A stretch of 10,450 nt of DNA, from assembly GCA_903830745.1 (NCBI GenBank), contig CAIKVF010000040.1, positions 1-10,450 of the forward strand. The letters are read 5' to 3'. The notes under the pieces were generated by a model. That model had not been told where the DNA came from, ran no database searches, and saw only the letters and a list, made by a program, of their open reading frames with translations. The stretch is from an uncultured Actinomycetes bacterium (GTDB lineage: Bacteria > Actinomycetota > Acidimicrobiia > Acidimicrobiales > RAAP-2). Numbering within the stretch: position 1 is the first letter of the stretch; the number at the start of each line of letters is the position of its first letter. Of this stretch, positions 6,987 through 10,450 are shown piece by piece. The translations under genes and the position numbers were made by a program.

Positions 6987-8435
6987 ATGACATTAAATGT
7001 TGCCATTATTGGCTCAGGATTCGGTGGGCTCGCAGCTTCAGTAAAGCTCCGAAATGCAGGTATCGACAATTTCGTGATGTTCGAGAGAGCAAGTGAACTT
7101 GGTGGTACATGGCGTGACAACACCTACCCAGGTTGTCGCTGCGACGTGGCGAGCAATTTGTATTCGCTTTCGTTTGCCCGTAACCCGAACTGGTCAAACT
7201 CTTTTAGCTACCAACCAGAAATTCAGCAATACCTTCTTGATGTTGCAAAGAAGTTCAAACTTCGTGATCTCATAAAGTTCAATCATGAAGTACTCGACAT
7301 TACGTATAACCACTCAAAGAAACTTTGGGATCTAAAAACGAATCATGGTGACTTTGAAGCACGCAATGTAATTCTTGCAGCGGGTGGACTCGCTGAAGCA
7401 AGGCTCCCAAACATTGACGGAATCGAATCTTTCGCGGGACAGACAATGCACACTGCACGCTGGGACAGTTCCGTTGACCTCAAGGGCAAGCGCATTGCTG
7501 TTATTGGAACAGGGGCGAGTGCAGTTCAGATGATCCCAGAAATTGTTCCAATTGCAGCCCACGTTGATGTGTTCCAGCGAACTGCATCTTGGATTCTTCC
7601 TCATATGAAAGGTCACCCCGTAAAGAAGTGGACCACACTCACCTACCGATTCGTTCCAGGAGCACAGTGGTTGGTCAGGTGGGCTGGATACTGGCGCCGC
7701 GAGCTTCTTGGACTGGCTTTTACAAAGAAGCTTGAAAGGCTACAAGTTGGTATGGATGGGGCCAAGCAATTTCGAGACCTGATGATTACCGATCCTGTTC
7801 TCAACGCAAAACTAACCCCTGACTACACAATGGGCTGTAAGCGAATTTTGATAACGAACTTCTTTTATCCAGCAATTGCTCAGCCAAATGTTGACTTGAT
7901 CACTGAGGGCATAGACAGAATTGAATCTAATGGTGTGAGAACCAAAGATGGAGTGCTGCACGAAGCTGAAGTTCTCATCTGTGCAACTGGCTTCTACGTA
8001 ACAGATAGTCCCGTAGGAAAACTTGTCCATGGTCTTGATGACGCAATACTTGCTGACTCTTATTTAGGTGACATGCCCAACTACTTGGGAAGTTCATTCT
8101 CTAAATTCCCAAATCTCTTCATGATGGGTGGCCCAAACACATCACTCGGACACAACTCAATTGTTTTCATGCACGAGAGTCAGCTCAATTACATTGTTCC
8201 GGCGATTAAGTACTCGCTAAAGAAGAAAGCCGTTGTCAGCCCTAAAGAAGCAAAGGCAATTGAGTGGACTAAGGCAATTCGAGCCAAAACATCAAGCACT
8301 GTTTGGGGCACTGGATGTAAGAGTTGGTACCTAAACGCGAGTGGCGAGAACACAACTGTGTGGCCGGATCAAACGTTTCGATTCCGTAAGTCAACTCGTG
8401 GGTTTAAGAAACAGGACCACGACATCACCGTATAA
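6987..8435 (+). CDS. Flavin-containing monooxygenase, Baeyer-Villiger type (482 aa)
   Basis: This is an FAD- and NADPH-dependent monooxygenase expected to convert ketones to esters or lactones. Visible motifs: FAD Rossmann GSGFGG at 9-14, FERASELGGTWRDNTYPG at about 32-49, the Baeyer-Villiger fingerprint FxGxxxHxxxWD at 149-160 (F149, G151, H155, W159, D160), and a second Rossmann motif GTGASA at 174-179 for NADPH. The length is typical for a one-piece type I enzyme. I chose the ATG at 6987 because it sits just before the first Rossmann strand; a GTG at 6972 would add five residues with no better ribosome site. It is divergent from the acyltransferase and convergent with recA. The substrate is unknown; a link to products of the nearby P450s is possible but unproven. 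Confidence 0.92.
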   Translation: MTLNVAIIGSGFGGLAASVKLRNAGIDNFVMFERASELGGTWRDNTYPGCRCDVASNLYSLSFARNPNWSNSFSYQPEIQQYLLDVAKKFKLRDLIKFNHEVLDITYNHSKKLWDLKTNHGDFEARNVILAAGGLAEARLPNIDGIESFAGQTMHTARWDSSVDLKGKRIAVIGTGASAVQMIPEIVPIAAHVDVFQRTASWILPHMKGHPVKKWTTLTYRFVPGAQWLVRWAGYWRRELLGLAFTKKLERLQVGMDGAKQFRDLMITDPVLNAKLTPDYTMGCKRILITNFFYPAIAQPNVDLITEGIDRIESNGVRTKDGVLHEAEVLICATGFYVTDSPVGKLVHGLDDAILADSYLGDMPNYLGSSFSKFPNLFMMGGPNTSLGHNSIVFMHESQLNYIVPAIKYSLKKKAVVSPKEAKAIEWTKAIRAKTSSTVWGTGCKSWYLNASGENTTVWPDQTFRFRKSTRGFKKQDHDITV

Positions 8436-8445
8436 ATAAAAAAGT

Positions 8446-8467
8446 CCCGTCGCTTCCCAGCGGCGGG
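8446..8467. terminator. Bidirectional intrinsic terminator between the monooxygenase and recA
   Basis: CCCGTCGC (8446-8453) pairs with GCGGCGGG (8460-8467) across a 6-nt loop, with one T-G wobble. On the minus strand the stem is followed by ACTTTTTTATTT, a good T-tract for ending recA. On the plus strand it is followed by CACTCTTTT, a weaker tract for the monooxygenase gene. Confidence 0.85.
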
Positions 8468-8489
8468 CACTCTTTTATGAAACTTTGAA

Positions 8490-9542
8490 CTAGTCCAAAG
8501 TGATTGGCGCGTCGATGTCGACTTCGACAGCTCCAACAACGTCTGGCAAAAGCGCATCTGCCATACGTTCACGAACACGGCCATCAATTTCAGCCATGAT
8601 CGCTGGGTTATCACGCAAGAAGTTTTTAACGTTCTCACGACCTTGACCCATTTGTTCGCCTTCATAGGTAAACCAAGCTCCAGCCTTCTTTACGAAGCCG
8701 AGTTCTACAGCAACATCAAGAACTGATCCCTCACGGCTAATTCCATGTCCGTACATGATGTCGAATTCTGCTTGCTTGAACGGCGCAGCGCACTTGTTCT
8801 TAACTACCTTCACGCGGGTGCGGTTACCAACTACTTCTGTTCCATCCTTAATTGATTCGATACGACGAATGTCGAGACGAACAGACGAGTAGAACTTGAG
8901 TGCACGCCCACCAGGAGTTACTTCAGGCGAGCCGTACATGACACCAATCTTTTCGCGAAGTTGGTTAATGAAGACTGCAACAGTGTTCGACTTTGAAAGA
9001 CCACCAGTGAGTTTACGAAGTGCTTGGCTCATTAGACGAGCCTGAAGACCTACGTGGCTGTCCCCCATGTCTCCTTCAATTTCCGCACGAGGAGTAAGGG
9101 CTGCAACTGAGTCAATGATGAGAACATCAAGCGCACCAGAACGAATAAGCATGTCGGCAATTTCTAGTGCTTGCTCTCCAGTATCTGGCTGTGAGATGAG
9201 GAGGTCATCTACGTTAACGCCAATGGCTCGTGCGTAGACCGGATCCATTGCGTGTTCCGCATCGATGTAGGCACACACTCCACCGTTGCGCTGAGCTTCA
9301 GCGACAACGTGCATTGCGAGGGTTGACTTACCTGAAGATTCAGGTCCGTAGAGTTCAATAATTCGGCCACGTGGAAGACCACCAATACCGAGTGCCATGT
9401 CGAGTGCGAGTGCACCAGTTGGAATTGATTCGATATTCATGTGTAGGTTTTCGCCCATACGCATGATTGATCCCTTGCCGAACTGCTTCTCGATCTGGCC
9501 AAGTGCGGCTTCTAGGGCCTTTGCACGGTCATCGGTTGCCAT
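8490..9542 (-). CDS. recA: RecA recombinase (350 aa)
   Basis: RecA is the DNA strand-exchange ATPase of homologous recombination and co-protease for LexA cleavage in the SOS response. Motifs: Walker [10 protein letters not shown] at 66-74, catalytic Glu96 in DAEHA, Walker B LIIDS at 141-145, loop L1 region near 156-166, and loop L2 region near 194-211 with the [16 protein letters not shown] stretch following. The length is normal and there is no intein. I chose the ATG at 9542, not the one 24 nt upstream: it is preceded by AAGGAG with six bases spacing, and translation from here begins in typical RecA fashion. The promoter carries a LexA box. There is no recX directly downstream; a terminator follows, and the neighbour is convergent. 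Confidence 0.99.
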   Translation of the reverse strand: MATDDRAKALEAALGQIEKQFGKGSIMRMGENLHMNIESIPTGALALDMALGIGGLPRGRIIELYGPESSGKSTLAMHVVAEAQRNGGVCAYIDAEHAMDPVYARAIGVNVDDLLISQPDTGEQALEIADMLIRSGALDVLIIDSVAALTPRAEIEGDMGDSHVGLQARLMSQALRKLTGGLSKSNTVAVFINQLREKIGVMYGSPEVTPGGRALKFYSSVRLDIRRIESIKDGTEVVGNRTRVKVVKNKCAAPFKQAEFDIMYGHGISREGSVLDVAVELGFVKKAGAWFTYEGEQMGQGRENVKNFLRDNPAIMAEIDGRVRERMADALLPDVVGAVEVDIDAPITLD

Positions 9543-9548
9543 TGGTTT

Positions 9549-9554
9549 CTCCTT
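9549..9554 (-). promoter_or_regulatory. recA ribosome binding site that fixes the start
   Basis: The minus strand reads AAGGAG here, six bases before the ATG at 9542. It lies inside the eight extra codons that the upstream ATG (9566) would add, which argues that 9542 is the real start. Confidence 0.85.
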
Positions 9555-9617
9555 GTTTTTTGTCATGCAGTCAAATTAGGTAGCTGCTGTGACATTAGGT
9601 ATTTCCTGCCTGATTTC

Positions 9618-9646
9618 ACGGTACTACGAACAAGTGTTCGTATCAA
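9618..9646 (-). promoter_or_regulatory. recA promoter (-35 TTGATA, 17-bp spacer, -10 TACCGT)
   Basis: On the minus strand, TTGATA (9646-9641) and TACCGT (9623-9618) are separated by exactly 17 bp. The predicted RNA start is near 9611, giving a leader of about 70 nt before the ATG. The LexA box fills the spacer, so repressor binding would block RNA polymerase. Confidence 0.8.
9625..9642. promoter_or_regulatory. LexA operator (SOS box) of recA
   Basis: TACGAAC-AAGT-GTTCGTA has perfect 7-bp arms and contains the GAAC-N4-GTTC core of Gram-positive/actinobacterial LexA boxes. It sits between the -35 and -10 elements of the recA promoter, the expected place for a repressor site. lexA itself is not in the window. 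Confidence 0.92.
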
Positions 9647-9671
9647 GGATTATTTGTGAAAATCTTTGAAA

Positions 9672-9689
9672 AGCCTTTAATTACAGGCT
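9672..9689 (-). terminator. Weak candidate terminator after the hydrolase gene
   Basis: On the minus strand, AGCCT (9689-9685) pairs with AGGCT (9676-9672) around an 8-nt loop, followed by TTTCAAAGATTTT. The stem is only 5 bp and overlaps the hydrolase stop codon, so the call is tentative. Confidence 0.3.
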
Positions 9690-10450
9690 AATCAGCAAGG
9701 GCTTGATACACCAAGGTCTGAAGTTCACGGCGAATTGGGTACGTAGAGCTCGGCATCAGCTGGGTGAAAAAGCTCACTGTGATGTCTTCTTCTGGGTCAA
9801 TCCAGAACGCGGTTGATGCCGCACCACCCCAGTTGTAGAGACCTTCGCTACCGAGATTTTTATTCTTAGCTCGATCAATTAAAACTGCAAAACCTAATCC
9901 GAATCCAATCCCATCAAAAGCAGTTTCGGACCATGAATCGATAGCAAGTGTTGCAAGGTCAGTGTTGTCTGGCAAGTGATTCTGCGTCATAAGACTGACT
10001 GTTCGGCTGGAAAGAAGTCGTACACCATCAAGCTCTCCCCCGTTAAGAAGCATCGCCATGAACCGGTTGTAGTCATGTGCAGTTGAAAGAAGACCTCCAC
10101 CACCAGAAAATCCTGACGGTAATTTTTCAGCCTTAACTGCAAGATCAACATACGGCACTGCCCCATCTTTTCCTGGGACGTACAGCATCGCGAGTCGATC
10201 TAATTTTTCTTGCGGACAATAGAAATCTGAATCGTGCATCCCAAGAGGTGCAAAAATTCTTTCCATAAAGAATTCACGAAGTGACATTCCACTCCAGATT
10301 TCAACAAGACGACCGAGTACATCTGTGGCGAATGAATAGTTCCATTTTTCGCCCGGGTGAAAGAGCAATGGAGCATTGCACGTAGTGCCATCGCCAAAAT
10401 TCCAATTATACGCAACTATATTGGCATAAAGCACGGGCACTTTAAAGCAC
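9688..10450 (-). CDS. Serine beta-lactamase-family hydrolase (class C / esterase VIII-like), 5'-truncated by window edge
   Basis: This is a member of the beta-lactamase fold family (PF00144-type), which includes esterases, DD-peptidases and class C beta-lactamases; a small-ester hydrolase is most likely. The frame stays open to the right edge, so the GTG at 10440 is probably internal and the N-terminal part with the SxxK nucleophile motif is outside the window. About 250 residues are visible, including a YSFATDVLGRLVE stretch (the second active-site region, Tyr-Ser), a PLGM stretch typical of the family, and a WGG motif followed by FWIDPEEDI near the C-terminus (the KTG-equivalent strand). 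True beta-lactamase activity cannot be concluded. It precedes recA on the same strand with 145 nt between, including recA's own promoter. Confidence 0.85.
   Translation of the reverse strand, partial: CFKVPVLYANIVAYNWNFGDGTTCNAPLLFHPGEKWNYSFATDVLGRLVEIWSGMSLREFFMERIFAPLGMHDSDFYCPQEKLDRLAMLYVPGKDGAVPYVDLAVKAEKLPSGFSGGGGLLSTAHDYNRFMAMLLNGGELDGVRLLSSRTVSLMTQNHLPDNTDLATLAIDSWSETAFDGIGFGLGFAVLIDRAKNKNLGSEGLYNWGGAASTAFWIDPEEDITVSFFTQLMPSSTYPIRRELQTLVYQALAD

Noticed and set aside
6928..6993. Longer acyltransferase reading frame starting at the ATG at 6993
   Set aside because: It would run through the divergent promoter region and into the start of the monooxygenase gene, and the extra 22 residues do not look like part of the beta-helix fold.
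9543..9566. RecA start at the upstream ATG (9566)
   Set aside because: The Shine-Dalgarno sequence for the ATG at 9542 lies inside this extension, and the added residues (TKNKEKP) are just the read-through of that region.
9688..10450. Antibiotic-resistance beta-lactamase
   Set aside because: The visible part fits the broad serine hydrolase/esterase family equally well, and the SxxK region is outside the window; resistance cannot be claimed.
1..10450. Mobile elements, CRISPR arrays, tRNA genes, phage or defence systems
   Set aside because: I saw no transposase, integrase, terminal repeats, spaced short repeats or tRNA-like folds; all long stretches are explained by ordinary genes, and no gap exceeds about 150 nt.

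Overview
The window looks like a chromosomal segment of an actinobacterium-like bacterium with moderate GC content (a little under 50% by eye). Three things point that way: a LexA operator of the GAAC-N4-GTTC type in the recA promoter, a [3Fe-4S] ferredoxin next to soluble class I-type P450s, and several GTG starts, some with no Shine-Dalgarno sequence. A free-living aquatic Actinomycetota (for example Acidimicrobiia) is my guess, but nothing here proves the lineage. I see no phage, IS, CRISPR, tRNA or rRNA sequence.

Layout, left to right. (1) The 3' part of an aminopeptidase P gene on the + strand is cut by the left edge. (2) Six minus-strand genes follow, read from right to left: a hexapeptide-repeat acyltransferase, an MFS transporter (4-nt GTGA overlap), serB (9-nt gap), then after 68 nt a 3Fe-4S ferredoxin and two tandem P450 genes (2-nt and 1-nt gaps). 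The last P450 stops 3 nt from the convergent aminopeptidase stop. (3) A flavin monooxygenase with the Baeyer-Villiger fingerprint is divergent from the acyltransferase, across about 59 nt. (4) A bidirectional hairpin terminator separates it from convergent recA, which has a well-formed LexA-controlled promoter. (5) The 3' part of a serine-beta-lactamase-family hydrolase is cut by the right edge.

How the genes fit together. The ferredoxin and two P450s form a compact hydroxylase module in which one electron carrier can serve two paralogues. By my hand count the paralogues are about 82% identical without gaps, and their differences cluster in the B-C and F-G substrate-recognition regions. The Baeyer-Villiger-type enzyme nearby would act on ketones, such as oxidised P450 products, but a shared pathway is an inference. 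SerB and RecA are housekeeping genes.

The most unusual non-coding structure is a 24-bp element at 6948-6971. It is made of four hexamers in the order a-b-a'-b', giving two interleaved dyads, and lies almost midway between the divergent monooxygenase and acyltransferase starts. A perfect 10-bp hairpin inside the aminopeptidase gene, just past the end of the P450 operon, is the second unexplained structure.
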